DNA from: Gemmatimonadota bacterium
Lineage (GTDB): Bacteria > Latescibacterota > UBA2968 > GCA-2709665
DNA length: 64,000 bases
NCBI GenBank assembly: GCA_028874335.1
Contig: JAPPJY010000037.1
Location: 1 to 64,000 of the forward strand
Direction of reading: 5' to 3'
A model generated the notes under the pieces. That model was not told the DNA's origin and searched no databases. It saw only the letters and a list, made by a program, of their open reading frames with translations. Position 1 is the stretch's first letter. Each line of letters opens with the position of its first letter. This document shows, piece by piece, positions 51,501 through 59,650 of the stretch. A program made the translations under genes and the position numbers.

Positions 51501-51803
51501 CGTCGGCAGGATGTTCGTCACCGAAAACCCGTTGTGGGAGTTGTAGATCACGATCGGATAGCGATCCTTCAGCGTATACTTCAGATCCTTCTCCAGACGC
51601 ACCAGCGATCGCTCCGCCTCCTTCGCCGCAAACTCCGCCGCAGGCTGCGACGCCTTGTCGAAATAGACCTTGAAATGCTCCGTCTCCAGAAAATGCCAGT
51701 CGTAATCGTCATACGTCACCTTGTTCTTGCCGAAATACTCCTGCCCGCCCGCCACCCCGCACGCGAACAACACGATTCCGAGTATAAGAAACCACCTGGA
51801 CAT
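48552..51803 (-). CDS. Metalloprotease-beta propeller-outer-membrane barrel fusion
   Basis: 1083 residues from the ATG at 51803, set by AAGGAG eight bases upstream (a TTG two codons earlier is in frame). After a signal peptide comes a peptidase_MA-like domain with FRHVIHHELAHVVTLEM (HExxH near 135-139) and the third ligand in WIAEGVAEYL (Glu near 169). The middle holds at least six PD40/TolB-like propeller blades (ITWSPDGKQIAFAAKSRN, PTWSPDGKQIAIVG, LDWSPDGKWIAISSD). An Ala/Asp-rich linker (about 615-680) leads to a C-terminal barrel of the BamA/Omp85-like kind, ending in an aromatic-rich strand. A surface-anchored or periplasmic protease seems likely. Codon use changes near 49.7 kb (see findings). 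Confidence 0.8.
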   Translation of the reverse strand: MSRWFLILGIVLFACGVAGGQEYFGKNKVTYDDYDWHFLETEHFKVYFDKASQPAAEFAAKEAERSLVRLEKDLKYTLKDRYPIVIYNSHNGFSVTNILPTEQSEFTGGFTEFAQGRVVIPYTGSYADFRHVIHHELAHVVTLEMWTGGGWLGAMMTQTASLPPLWIAEGVAEYLSQEGWDREADNFMRHATITGFVPGMMSLSGAFAYKGGQSVFVMIEEEYGKDKVAEFISSFRSARSVDKALKASVGEGVEELDEKWQLWLKRQYWNEINLHHPSEEVAKQLTEAGAGRGFYNIAPSFSPQGDKIAYVTERQGTFDIYLMSAIDGQDLGRLVEGERSSDFEGLFVLRPGITWSPDGKQIAFAAKSRNKNTLYTLDVRKKRVTKRFKFDLDGLFEPTWSPDGKQIAIVGLKDGWSDVYVVDVGDESLRRMTRDPYDEKHLDWSPDGKWIAISSDRPSADLSYDGSKDFEFGVYDVFVLKADGSEIRRVVESDVNDSHPTWGPDSQTLAFVSDRTGVGNIYIARVDGTQMYPISNLLSGARYIDWSADGRKLAFTTFHRGGYDIFVMKDPRKQKRGMEDLPLTRYAKRLAGIEDRPFVELQRERRQEQKAVAEADTDSGGVAAGEDTAAVVAAADRKVETWMSDQMALAAAEASGDDEEAADADSLDGNGDRELTLRDWNREFTVNKYRVKLKPESFGANAGFDTFYGVSSLLQLSLTDVMGDHRVVIQTGLSFSLKDSDLFLGYQNLKHQTNYYLSAFHTRLFFFDRGQLNADRYFGAEASLVRPFSRFSRLELGTRGIRISRERLERERYDNRWVRRGFTGSSLRGLSGTEVDSRGAVVSYLALVDDNSLMGGFGAVDGRRVRLGAEGSWAGMRFAALNADLRQYLLALGEYTLAFRLSAGTSFGPNKRVYFVGGVNNPVNPNFSTFANVDQDRIFFSSFVWPLRGVELFELAGDTYVLGNAAFRFPLIRELAMGWPLPLFFQNVQGELFLDIGGAFDRARWRDGWIARDGGFELNVPQHFRQGRSKHGLEKPQMAAGYGFGVRVNLGYFLFRYDLAWPTDFAQTYHPHQYFSIDITGHF

Positions 51804-51933
51804 ATCCAAGCTCCTTGAATTTTAGACAAGCCTAATCGTGTACCGTATCGCTTGGAAATCGAGATGAAAACGCCGGCTTACACGGCCTTCCGTCGGCTTC
51901 TGCTGCCGCCGCCGATCGGGTTTCCGCCATTGC

Positions 51934-52779
51934 TCAGCGCGTAAAGAACGGGTTGTTCGCCAGTTCCTCACCGATGGACGTGATGGGTCCGTGACCGGGA
52001 AAAACGCGGGTTTTCTCATCCCGGGACAGGGCCTTCTCCGTCACCGCCCTGATCTGACCGGCATAGGCCGGACCCGTCGCGCCGCCCATGGACCCCGCAA
52101 AGAGCGCGTCGCCCGAGAAAAACACCCCGTCCGTACCATAACCGACTCCGCCGGCCGTATGGCCTGGGAGGCTTACCGCATCGATGGCGACGCTTCCCAC
52201 GTTCGTCCGCCAGCCGTCGTCCACCGGATCGGTCACGAGTCCCTTAAGGTTTCCGAGAAGCCCGAAGTCCCGTTCGCAACAGCAGACCCTGGCGCCGGTT
52301 TTTGCCACGACTTCAGCAAGCGCGCCAACGTGGTCGCCGTGACCGTGGGTAAGCAGCACGTGGGTCAACGCCAGGCCCATACCATCCACCAGCGCAAGAA
52401 TCCGCTCCGCCTGCCCGCCCGCGTCCACGATCGCGCCTTCCCCGGTCGTCTTGCACTTCAATGCATAGGCGTTCACTTCCATGCCGGCATCCAGAATCGT
52501 CCGCTCGACGGACAGTCGCACGTCGTCGTGAGGCGAGTTTCCGTGCGCCGGCACCCATCCTCTCGCAATCCCGACCAGCTTTTTCCCGTCCAGTTGCAGC
52601 GCGCCGGCCAGGGCGAGAATTTCGCTTTCGTCGGGCGTGAGTTCGTAGCTTTCGATCAGTCCGATATCTCCTGCGCTCAACCCTGTTGCATCTGCGAGCG
52701 ATGATTCGGACAGGCCCAGTCCGCGCCTGGCCTTTCCGACGATATCTCCGAAAAAGTCCTCGAGTGTTTCGTACGCCAC
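51934..52779 (-). CDS. Helix-turn-helix/metallo-beta-lactamase fusion protein
   Basis: 281 residues from a GTG at 52779, set by GGGAGGACAA; the frame also starts at 52797. The first 75 residues read as an XRE-type helix-turn-helix (GKARRGLGLSESSLADATGL). The rest is a metallo-beta-lactamase fold: VLLTHGHGDHVGALAEV (HxHxDH, about 145-150), SLPGHTAGGVGYG, FFSGDALFAGS and FPGHGPITSIGEE, close to glyoxalase II-type hydrolases. A joined DNA-binding and hydrolase protein suggests a regulator that senses or processes its own ligand, or an autoregulated detoxifying enzyme. It has an AT-rich palindrome in its promoter (52839-52873). Confidence 0.82.
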   Translation of the reverse strand: MAYETLEDFFGDIVGKARRGLGLSESSLADATGLSAGDIGLIESYELTPDESEILALAGALQLDGKKLVGIARGWVPAHGNSPHDDVRLSVERTILDAGMEVNAYALKCKTTGEGAIVDAGGQAERILALVDGMGLALTHVLLTHGHGDHVGALAEVVAKTGARVCCCERDFGLLGNLKGLVTDPVDDGWRTNVGSVAIDAVSLPGHTAGGVGYGTDGVFFSGDALFAGSMGGATGPAYAGQIRAVTEKALSRDEKTRVFPGHGPITSIGEELANNPFFTR

Positions 52780-52838
52780 TTGTCCTCCCTCGTTCACAGG
52801 TCGTCCGCAATTGGCGGAGTCGTTCTTAGCGACAATCC

Positions 52839-52873
52839 AATATATATATGATATATATGTGCGAGATTGTCAA
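52839..52873 (-). promoter_or_regulatory. Promoter with AT-rich palindrome (candidate operator) of the HTH/MBL gene
   Basis: On the minus strand TTGACA (52873-52868) precedes a run of alternating A and T that is palindromic: ATATATAT, G, ATATATAT (52842-52858). The palindrome covers the spacer end and the -10 region (TATATA 19 bp or CATATA 17 bp from the -35). It lies about 60-100 bp upstream of a gene encoding a helix-turn-helix protein, so self-binding is a reasonable guess. Confidence 0.55.
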
Positions 52874-53050
52874 TTGTTTTTGATTTTACGCCGACGACGA
52901 ACGCCGTGACGTTCGTATATCTCCGTCATTTGTCGTTGCAATACGGGTCACCGGTATATAAATTCCACGCGATTCGGATCGGGCCCGGAAATTTACCTGG
53001 AGCCACTGCTGTCCAAGACAGAGACCGACTTTGGACCGGTGTGCCGGGAG

Positions 53051-53069
53051 CGAGGGCATCCTGCCCTCG
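53051..53069. repeat. Short palindromic repeat, copy 1
   Basis: CGAGGGCA-TCC-TGCCCTCG: an 8-bp stem with a 3-base loop. A second copy in inverted orientation lies at 53173-53191, so the pair could also fold into one larger cruciform. Confidence 0.75.
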
Positions 53070-53172
53070 ACGGCAAATTCGCGAGGCCTTGGCGCCGGCC
53101 TTTCCAATATGATTTCGGATGCAAAGGAAGCAATAAGCGCAGGGTCCGGGTATTGATGTGTGACGCGAAGTT

Positions 53173-53191
53173 CGAGGGCAGGATGCCCTCG
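53173..53191. repeat. Short palindromic repeat, copy 2
   Basis: CGAGGGCA-GGA-TGCCCTCG. The same stem as copy 1 with the complementary loop, 104 bp away. Such small dispersed hairpins resemble REP elements. Confidence 0.75.
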
Positions 53192-53520
53192 CTTCGGATG
53201 CGGGTGGATCACGTCGTGATCGTGGGCAGATTGCCTTCGGTGGCAGGGCGCTCGTGTCCGGTGTAGCGACTTGGGGGTTCTACCAGATTCTGTGGCCACA
53301 CTTAAGGATAGGATTCCAGGTTCGATCACTGTTGTCCAGGATAATTTGGAAAGGACGAATTTGGGCTGGGGTGGATTCGCGCAAATTCGCGTCATTCGTA
53401 GTGAATCAGACCCGTTTTTGGACAGGTTTGGGATAGGGTGTATTACTGCCTTTGGGCTCTTATCCCGTTCATCCTGTATATCCTTGTAAGTTCTGATTTT
53501 ATGAATTTTAAAGAGGTAAG

Positions 53521-54228
53521 GTGTCCGCCAACCCGAAGAAAGCAGCAGGTGAACGGGCCGCCGAACTGGTGGATGACGGGATGATCGTCGGTCTGGGGAC
53601 CGGTTCGACCGCTTTCTACGCAATCCAAAAGCTGGGCGAGCGTGTGCGCGAGGGGCTCCCGATTCGCGGGGTCCCCACGTCGGAGCAGTCCCGGATCCAG
53701 GCGGAACGCGAGGGGATACCGCTTGTCGATTTCGCGGAAACCATACGTATAGACCTGACAATTGACGGCGCAGACGAGATCGATCCCGCCTTCAACCTGA
53801 TCAAGGGCGGCGGCGGCGCGCTGTTTCGCGAAAAACTCGTGGCGACGGCCAGCACTCGGGAAATCATCGTTGCCGACGAATCCAAACTCAAGGAACGCCT
53901 CGGTGCGTTCCCGCTTCCGGTGGAAGTGGTCCCCTTCGGCTGGCAGTTCGTTCGACTGAAACTCGAGGCTCTAGGGTGCCGGGCAACTCTGCGCGTCCGT
54001 GAAAACCGGACTTTTGTCACGGACAACGGCAACCACGTTCTGGACTGCGCCTTCGGCGCCATCGATGACCCCGAGGATCTCGAACGGCGTATCGGTGCGA
54101 TTTGCGGCGTCGTTGAATCCGGCCTCTTTGTCGGCCTCGCGCACCAGATCGTGATCGGCAAGACCGACGGCACCATCGAAGAGCGATACAGACCGCAGCC
54201 CCCTTCCGCCGCAACAGGAGTGAGGTAA
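53521..54228 (+). CDS. rpiA: Ribose-5-phosphate isomerase A
   Basis: 235 residues, GTG start preceded by AGAGGTAAGG. The sequence shows VGLGTGSTAFYAIQKLG (phosphate loop), LTIDGADEIDPAFNLIKGGG (catalytic Asp and Glu), and the DESKLKERLG helix, all RpiA hallmarks. It interconverts ribose 5-phosphate and ribulose 5-phosphate in the pentose phosphate pathway. The C-terminus, PQPPSAATGVR, runs into the purine-rich spacer. It is 222 bp upstream of sucD. Confidence 0.96.
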   Translation: MSANPKKAAGERAAELVDDGMIVGLGTGSTAFYAIQKLGERVREGLPIRGVPTSEQSRIQAEREGIPLVDFAETIRIDLTIDGADEIDPAFNLIKGGGGALFREKLVATASTREIIVADESKLKERLGAFPLPVEVVPFGWQFVRLKLEALGCRATLRVRENRTFVTDNGNHVLDCAFGAIDDPEDLERRIGAICGVVESGLFVGLAHQIVIGKTDGTIEERYRPQPPSAATGVR

Positions 54229-54450
54229 GAGGAGTGAGGAGTGAGAGAAAGCAGATCGGAAAACGCGAAAGGAAAGAGGAGTGAGAGGCCTTTGACTCGT
54301 TTTCTCTCTTTACTCACTACTCTACACTCTCTCCTCGACTTTTGCCTTCTCTCTTTTCTCACTTCTCTCCACTCTCTCCTCTACTCGTCTCACCCCTTCA
54401 GGAATCGCGGTAACACACCTGTCGGATATGGTCTTTAACAGGGATATTCA
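54229..54450. repeat. Purine-rich/pyrimidine-rich low-complexity spacer
   Basis: The first part (about 54229-54290) is rich in AGGAGTGAGAG-like words; the second (about 54300-54390) is the matching pyrimidine text (CTCTCTCCTC, ACTCTCTCCTC). The halves are partly complementary and can form a long imperfect stem. It resembles the spacer at 63169-63480. There is no gene. Confidence 0.6.
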
Positions 54451-55353
54451 ATGAGCATCTTCATCGATAACGACACCCGAGTTCTGGTGCAGGCGATTAC
54501 CGGCAACGAAGGATCCTTCCACACGCGTCAGATGCTGGACTACGGCACCCGGATCGTAGCGGGCGTCACGCCGGGCAGGGACGGACACCGCGTCGAAGGA
54601 GTACCGGTCTTCAATACCGTTTCCGATGCGGTCGACGCCACGGGTGCGGACGCTTCGATCGTATTCGTCCCGGCGGCGTTCTCCGCTGACGCGATTATCG
54701 AAGCCGCGGATGCCGGAATACGCCTGGTCGTGTGTATCAGCGAAGGCATCCCGGTACTGGACATGGTCAAGGTCAAACACTATCTTGGCTCGCGCTCCAC
54801 CCGGCTCATCGGCCCCAACTGTCCGGGCATCATCGCTCCCGGGAAATGCAAGATAGGAATCATGCCGGCCGATATTCACAGGGGCGGCAACGTGGGTGTC
54901 ATTTCCCGCAGCGGAACGCTGACGTACGAGGCGGTCGCCCAACTGACGGCCCTGGGCCTGGGCCAGTCCACGTGCGTGGGCATTGGGGGAGACCCGGTCA
55001 TCGGCACCAGTTTTACAGACTGTCTCGATGCCTTCGGACGGGATTCCGACACCGAATGCGTCGTGATGATCGGCGAGATCGGCGGCTCGGCCGAAGAACA
55101 GGCGGCGGACTACGTGAGAACTTCCTTTACGAAGCCCGTGGTCGGCTTCATTGCCGGCCAGACCGCGCCTCCGGGCAGGCGCATGGGTCACGCCGGCGCG
55201 ATTATTTCGGGTGGCAAGGGCACGGCGGAGGAAAAGGTAGCCGCCCTCAAGGGCGCCGGAATCCACGTCTGCGGAAGCCCGGCCGATATCGGAGAAACCG
55301 TGCTTGAGGTCCTCGGCGCCGGGCCCGGGCCGGCAGCGGCCCGGACAGCCTGA
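54451..55353 (+). CDS. sucD: Succinate-CoA ligase (ADP/GDP-forming), alpha subunit
   Basis: 300 residues. The CoA-binding Rossmann domain has [16 protein letters not shown] (family TGkqGtfHt.qml.YG), then [20 protein letters not shown]. The loop [19 protein letters not shown] and the phosphohistidine motif [17 protein letters not shown] (His near 249) are intact. It makes ATP or GTP from succinyl-CoA in the citric acid cycle together with SucC, whose gene is not within this window. The C-terminus is Ala/Gly/Pro-rich. Confidence 0.95.
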   Translation: MSIFIDNDTRVLVQAITGNEGSFHTRQMLDYGTRIVAGVTPGRDGHRVEGVPVFNTVSDAVDATGADASIVFVPAAFSADAIIEAADAGIRLVVCISEGIPVLDMVKVKHYLGSRSTRLIGPNCPGIIAPGKCKIGIMPADIHRGGNVGVISRSGTLTYEAVAQLTALGLGQSTCVGIGGDPVIGTSFTDCLDAFGRDSDTECVVMIGEIGGSAEEQAADYVRTSFTKPVVGFIAGQTAPPGRRMGHAGAIISGGKGTAEEKVAALKGAGIHVCGSPADIGETVLEVLGAGPGPAAARTA

Positions 55354-55393
55354 TTCGGAATCCGGACCCGCTAAAAAATACGTTACAAAAGTA

Positions 55394-55422
55394 TTGACAT
55401 TTGAGAAATCCTTATATATCTT
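55394..55422 (+). promoter_or_regulatory. Sigma-70-type promoter of the outer-membrane operon
   Basis: TTGACA (55394-55399), 17-bp spacer, TATCTT (55417-55422), identical to the promoters at 43093 and 26816. The first gene starts about 300 bp downstream. Confidence 0.8.
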
Positions 55423-55728
55423 CTGTGGAATACCCTGCGGTTGTGCGCTTAATCACGAATCTGTGCGATACACCGGTGGGCTTATGTTAAATTGCTACCG
55501 CGTAGTCGCTTATCATGTAGCACGACAGGATCGAAGCAGGAGTGCGTTAACGGGGCGCTTCCGGTAACCGGACAGTATTGCCCTTTTTTTATGTTCGAGA
55601 GGGGGTGAGGAATCAAGCAGACTGCGGGGAATTTTGCAGGTATTATTGCCGGGTTCTTTTTTTGGAGCAGTTTGCAGGTGTAAGGCAGTGTGGAGGAGAT
55701 TAGTCATCTTCCTAATAAGGAGGTGTTT
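55423..55728 (+). promoter_or_regulatory. Long leader with possible attenuator hairpin
   Basis: Around 300 bases lie between the promoter and the first ATG (55729). In the middle, a stem with core TCCGGT-A-ACCGGA (55559-55571) is flanked by GGGC and GCCC and followed by seven T (55584-55590). A second T-run (seven T) follows about 70 bases later. Early termination or ligand control is possible. I looked for the cobalamin B12 box that often precedes TonB-receptor genes and for c-di-GMP and TPP motifs and did not find them. Confidence 0.4.
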
Positions 55729-56427
55729 ATGAAGGTGTTCAGGGTTGTCGGCCTGTTGATTCTTGTATTCTCGGTATCGGCATGGCCTGCAGTTGCCCAG
55801 GAAGGGAGTTGGGGAGTCGGCGTGTTTGCGAACTACAACGTGCCGGTCTTCGGTCTGGGCGAGTGGTACGACAACGATTCCAAGTTCGGGCTGAACGCGG
55901 CCTACGTGCCCGCGTCGAACGTAACCGTGGAGCTTGAGTTTCACAGCGGCAACTTCACCGACGGGAGCCTGCTGACCCGCACGTTCACCTGGACCGACGG
56001 CAACGATTACACCAGCCCGAACGCGTCCAGCAATATGAGCCTGAACAGTCTGCTGGTAAACGCCCTTGTCAGGCTGCGGCAGATCGGGCAGCCGTTCTCT
56101 GCCAGCAGTTTCGCCCCGTACGTCGCGGTGGGGGGCGGCTTTTACCGGTACAGAAACGACGTCAGCGGGTTGCTTTGGCCCGGGCAGACCGGAGAGCTTG
56201 TCCTCGAACTTGAGCCGTTTACGGACCAGCGGTACGCGCTCGGCATCAACGCAGGACTGGGTGTCGAGGCATTCGTGATCGACAACGTGGCCGTGGACCT
56301 TCGGGCGCGGTACAACATGATGATAGGGGACCTTCGGGGCCTAGAAGACTGGGAACTCACCCAGACCTTCCCCCTGCAGATGCTGGACTTCGGAGCCGGG
56401 GTTAAATTCTACTTCAGCGGGAAATAA
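55729..56427 (+). CDS. Outer-membrane beta-barrel protein
   Basis: 232 residues from the ATG at 55729, set by AAGGAGG. The signal peptide ends AWPAVAQEG. The rest is alternating polar/hydrophobic strands (WGVGVFANYNVPVFG, VTVELEFHSGNF, FAPYVAVGGGFYRY, NVAVDLRARYNMMIGDLRG), ending with FGAGVKFYFSGK, as for an OmpW/OmpA-like eight-strand barrel. It is the first gene of a four-gene operon, 30 bp before the TonB receptor gene. Confidence 0.78.
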   Translation: MKVFRVVGLLILVFSVSAWPAVAQEGSWGVGVFANYNVPVFGLGEWYDNDSKFGLNAAYVPASNVTVELEFHSGNFTDGSLLTRTFTWTDGNDYTSPNASSNMSLNSLLVNALVRLRQIGQPFSASSFAPYVAVGGGFYRYRNDVSGLLWPGQTGELVLELEPFTDQRYALGINAGLGVEAFVIDNVAVDLRARYNMMIGDLRGLEDWELTQTFPLQMLDFGAGVKFYFSGK

Positions 56428-56457
56428 CCGCGGAGTCTTTTCGGAGGAGGTATTCAG

Positions 56458-59400
56458 ATGAACAGATGGAAGTTGTTTGTGGCCTTGCCGGTCGCGCTCT
56501 TCGTGCTTTTGGGTTTCACCCAGGACGCGGTTGCGGGCCAGACCGGTAAACTGACCGGACGCGTCATGGACGCGGCGTCCGGCGAACCGCTTCCCGGCGT
56601 GAACGTCGTGATCGAAGGCACGCGCAGGGGCGCCCAATCGGATGCTGACGGGTACTATCTTGTCATTTCCGTCGATCCGGGTAACATTACGCTGGTGGCG
56701 TCGATGGTCGGCTACAACGCCGTCACGAAAACCGACGTGCGAATCCAGGCCGACTTTACCACGACCGTCGACTTCCAGTTGAAGGAAACGGCGCTCGAAG
56801 CCGAAGAGCTCGTGGTTGTGGCCGAACGCCCGCCGGTGGAACCCGACAAGACCACCAGCCATTACGTGATGGGCGTCGAGCAACTGGAGGCGTTGCCCAT
56901 GGCGCGGTCGGTCACGGACCTGGTGACGTTGAATCCGGGCGTGCAGCTCAACAATGCCAACGTCATCCGCGGTGGGGACTCGAAAGACGGCATCCTGATG
57001 GTGGACGGTGTGGTTCTGCCGAACAACGACGGCTACGGTCGGCAGTTCACGGGACCCTCCAAAACGGCCGTTCAGGAAATCACCGTGATTTCCGGCGGCG
57101 CGAGCGCCGAATACGGAAACCTGGAGTCCGGCGCGGTCTCGATCATCACGAAAGACGGCGGTCGCGACTTCCGCGGCTGGGGCGATTTACGCTACACGCC
57201 CCCAAGCCAGAAGCACTGGGGTTCCAATCTCTATGAGAGCGCGTATCACCGCGACCGGCTCAAGTGGGACGACAGTGAGTGGCGGGCGGAAACCGTAATC
57301 CTGAGCGACGGCGAAGACGGCGTTCCGGGCACGCCCGACGACGAGGTGGGCCTGGCGCACAGGGCCGTGGAATATACGGACATCAAGGGATACTATATCG
57401 AGGGCGGCATCTCCGGCCCGATGGGCGACCAGGCGAGTTTCTTCGCCAGCGCCCGGTGGACCAGGCAGCCCACCGACGTTCTGAACACTTCCGTCCGCAA
57501 TGCCACGTTCGATCCGAGCCTCGGCGCGACCAGCCTGACCAGCGTGATGTCGGGCGGTTTTCCCACACTCGAGACACCGCTGGATTTCCGCGGCAACGCC
57601 AAGCTGACGTTCCGGCCGGGGGCCGACGCGAAAGTGAGCATCGGCCAGATCTACTCCACGGCGGAATATTACAACAGGGGAACGAACACCCAGCGCGACA
57701 GGGCGTCCAACGGTCAGAATATCTTTCTGCCGGAGGGGTCCGGCGCCGGCGGACGGAAAGTGACCGATCGGGTCACCTACGCGTCGCTGACCCACACCGT
57801 ATCCCCGAAGACGTTTTACGAAGCCAGGGTCTCGTTCTACACGACGCTGGAAGATACGCAGGAAACCAAATGGCCGAGGGACAGCTTCGGTTTCCCCACA
57901 ACGGTATTCGGCGAGAAGGACCTCGACGGCTGGTTCAACGTACGGCCCGCCAATGTTGCGAATTACACCATCGCCGACCGGAGCCGGCTGAATCTGAAGC
58001 TGGACGTGTCTTCTCAGGTTACCAAGGGGCACTTCGTCAAGGGCGGGATGGATCTCACGCGGTTCAGCATTTATTACCTGAACTACAATTCGCCGAACCC
58101 GAGCCAGAGGATCGTGGACTTCATCACGCACTCCGGCAATCTGCCCGACGTGAAAGCTCCCATCAACCCCATCCAGATCGGGTTCTATCTGCAGGACAAG
58201 ATGGAGTTCGAGGGGATGGTGATGAACGCGGGCGTCCGGTTCGACGCGCTTTACACCAACCATCGGTTCTACAACGTATCGCAGCTTCAGACGCCGCAGA
58301 ACCGCTGGCTGATCAAGCACGTGGATATGGTCACTGTCGACCCGCAGTGGGCGACCCAGTTCAGCCCGCGTTTCGGGATCTCGCATCCCATCACGCAGCG
58401 GTCGGCCTTCCACTTCACGGCAGGTCTTTACGCCAAAGTGCCCGACCTGTTCGAGTACTTCCGCGAGCAGTGGCGGGCCAACGGCCCCGACGCCCACGTG
58501 GCGTGGGACGCGTTCCGGGGTCTGCACGGTCAGGTCCGCATGGCCAACCCCTACGTTGCCCTCACGCGTACCCGGGCATACGAGGCGGGCGCCGACTGGA
58601 ACTTCGTGGCAGATTATACGGCGGGTATCGCGGCCTACTACAAGAGCGCCATCGGCAAGATTTCCTCAGGGAGCCGGTACTGGTACGAGCCGCAGCGCAC
58701 AACCTGGGTCTGGGGCCGCAAGCCCAGTTCCTACCAGGATATGAGAGGGCTTGAGCTGCACGTGCGCAAGGGCTTCAGCCACTATTTCTCGTTCAACGCG
58801 GCCATCAACTTCGGCTGGGCGTCTACGGCGCGCGTGGGCTCCAATGCCACCATGTTCTATCCGGATTCCTCGTACGTGATGAACCCCGATCAGTATCACG
58901 ATTGGGAATGGAACGGTTCGGCCTACGTACGCAAGGATTTCTCGCTCGAAGAGCGGATGAAGCTTGCGACGAGGGTGGCCAGTTGGTGGCGAGGCAGGGC
59001 CAGAGGCATCACCAACAGCTATCAGTTCGTGATCTTCGAGTTCATGGACATCCAGAAGGCCTACGACGCGCCGGCCAACATGAACGGCGTGTGGCAGCCC
59101 ACGTACGGCGGCGGCCGGCTGTTCAATCCGAAGGGTTCCGACCTGCGCGTCCAGTCCAGCCTCTCGCTGTACGTGGACACGCCCATGGACTTCGGTCCCG
59201 GGCTGCGTCAGTTCCACGCGGTGGGCGGCCTGCGCACCAATCTGGTCTGGCGCATCCAGAGCGGCAGGCCCCAGTGGTACACGCCGCCGGGCAAGCAGCC
59301 GGAGTTGCGCCACAGGCCCATCCGCACGTGGACCGACCTGCAGGTTGAGAAGACGCTCGTGGAAGGCGGGCACCGGAATGCCGTCTTCTACGTGGAGATC

Positions 59401-59583
59401 TTCAACCTGTTCAACCAGCAGGACAGCCCCGTCGGCGGCTCTTATCCCGACTACGTCCGCTGGGGTCTGAACGTACCCAGGCCGAACGACCAGGACTACC
59501 TTACGTACGGCGATTACAACGAACTGACCCGGTACTACGGGAAGCCGCGTGAGGTGGGCGTGGGACTCAAAGTCAACTTCTAA
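56458..59583 (+). CDS. TonB-dependent receptor with carboxypeptidase-regulatory N-domain
   Basis: 1041 residues, strong site GGAGGAGG. After a signal peptide comes a carboxypeptidase-regulatory-like domain: LTGRVMDAASGEPLPGVNVV and the GTRRGAQSDADGYYLVISV strand. The plug follows: ARSVTDLVTLNPGVQ, IRGGDSKDGILMVDGVV and GGASAEYGNLESGAVSIITK. The remaining 750 residues form a 22-strand barrel, ending in aromatic residue-terminated strands (VGLKVNF). It takes up large nutrients (glycans, peptides or chelates) with TonB energy. The partner lipoprotein of a SusD type is not adjacent, so this is not a classical SusCD pair. Confidence 0.9.
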   Translation: MNRWKLFVALPVALFVLLGFTQDAVAGQTGKLTGRVMDAASGEPLPGVNVVIEGTRRGAQSDADGYYLVISVDPGNITLVASMVGYNAVTKTDVRIQADFTTTVDFQLKETALEAEELVVVAERPPVEPDKTTSHYVMGVEQLEALPMARSVTDLVTLNPGVQLNNANVIRGGDSKDGILMVDGVVLPNNDGYGRQFTGPSKTAVQEITVISGGASAEYGNLESGAVSIITKDGGRDFRGWGDLRYTPPSQKHWGSNLYESAYHRDRLKWDDSEWRAETVILSDGEDGVPGTPDDEVGLAHRAVEYTDIKGYYIEGGISGPMGDQASFFASARWTRQPTDVLNTSVRNATFDPSLGATSLTSVMSGGFPTLETPLDFRGNAKLTFRPGADAKVSIGQIYSTAEYYNRGTNTQRDRASNGQNIFLPEGSGAGGRKVTDRVTYASLTHTVSPKTFYEARVSFYTTLEDTQETKWPRDSFGFPTTVFGEKDLDGWFNVRPANVANYTIADRSRLNLKLDVSSQVTKGHFVKGGMDLTRFSIYYLNYNSPNPSQRIVDFITHSGNLPDVKAPINPIQIGFYLQDKMEFEGMVMNAGVRFDALYTNHRFYNVSQLQTPQNRWLIKHVDMVTVDPQWATQFSPRFGISHPITQRSAFHFTAGLYAKVPDLFEYFREQWRANGPDAHVAWDAFRGLHGQVRMANPYVALTRTRAYEAGADWNFVADYTAGIAAYYKSAIGKISSGSRYWYEPQRTTWVWGRKPSSYQDMRGLELHVRKGFSHYFSFNAAINFGWASTARVGSNATMFYPDSSYVMNPDQYHDWEWNGSAYVRKDFSLEERMKLATRVASWWRGRARGITNSYQFVIFEFMDIQKAYDAPANMNGVWQPTYGGGRLFNPKGSDLRVQSSLSLYVDTPMDFGPGLRQFHAVGGLRTNLVWRIQSGRPQWYTPPGKQPELRHRPIRTWTDLQVEKTLVEGGHRNAVFYVEIFNLFNQQDSPVGGSYPDYVRWGLNVPRPNDQDYLTYGDYNELTRYYGKPREVGVGLKVNF

Positions 59584-59650
59584 TCGTGTTCAACGTTACC
59601 GGGGGCGGGTTTTCCCCCGTCCCCGGTCTTAACGAAAGGGAGAAGCAAGT

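Larger units (their letters stand above)
52874..53520. other. Long intergenic region with paired hairpins, no gene
   Basis: About 650 bp between the HTH/MBL gene and rpiA. It holds two hairpins of the same 19 bases in opposite orientation (53051-53069 and 53173-53191), a perfect palindrome GATCACG-T-CGTGATC at 53207-53221, and degenerate text with open frames but no ribosome sites or plausible proteins. The 290-bp minus-strand frame across it is a shadow. Confidence 0.6.

Noticed and set aside
53320..53345. tRNA-like GGTTCGATC sequence
   Set aside because: No acceptor, D- or anticodon-arm pairing around it.
55423..55728. Cobalamin, c-di-GMP or TPP riboswitch in the TonB-operon leader
   Set aside because: The diagnostic conserved boxes were not found; only an unspecific hairpin and T-runs remain.
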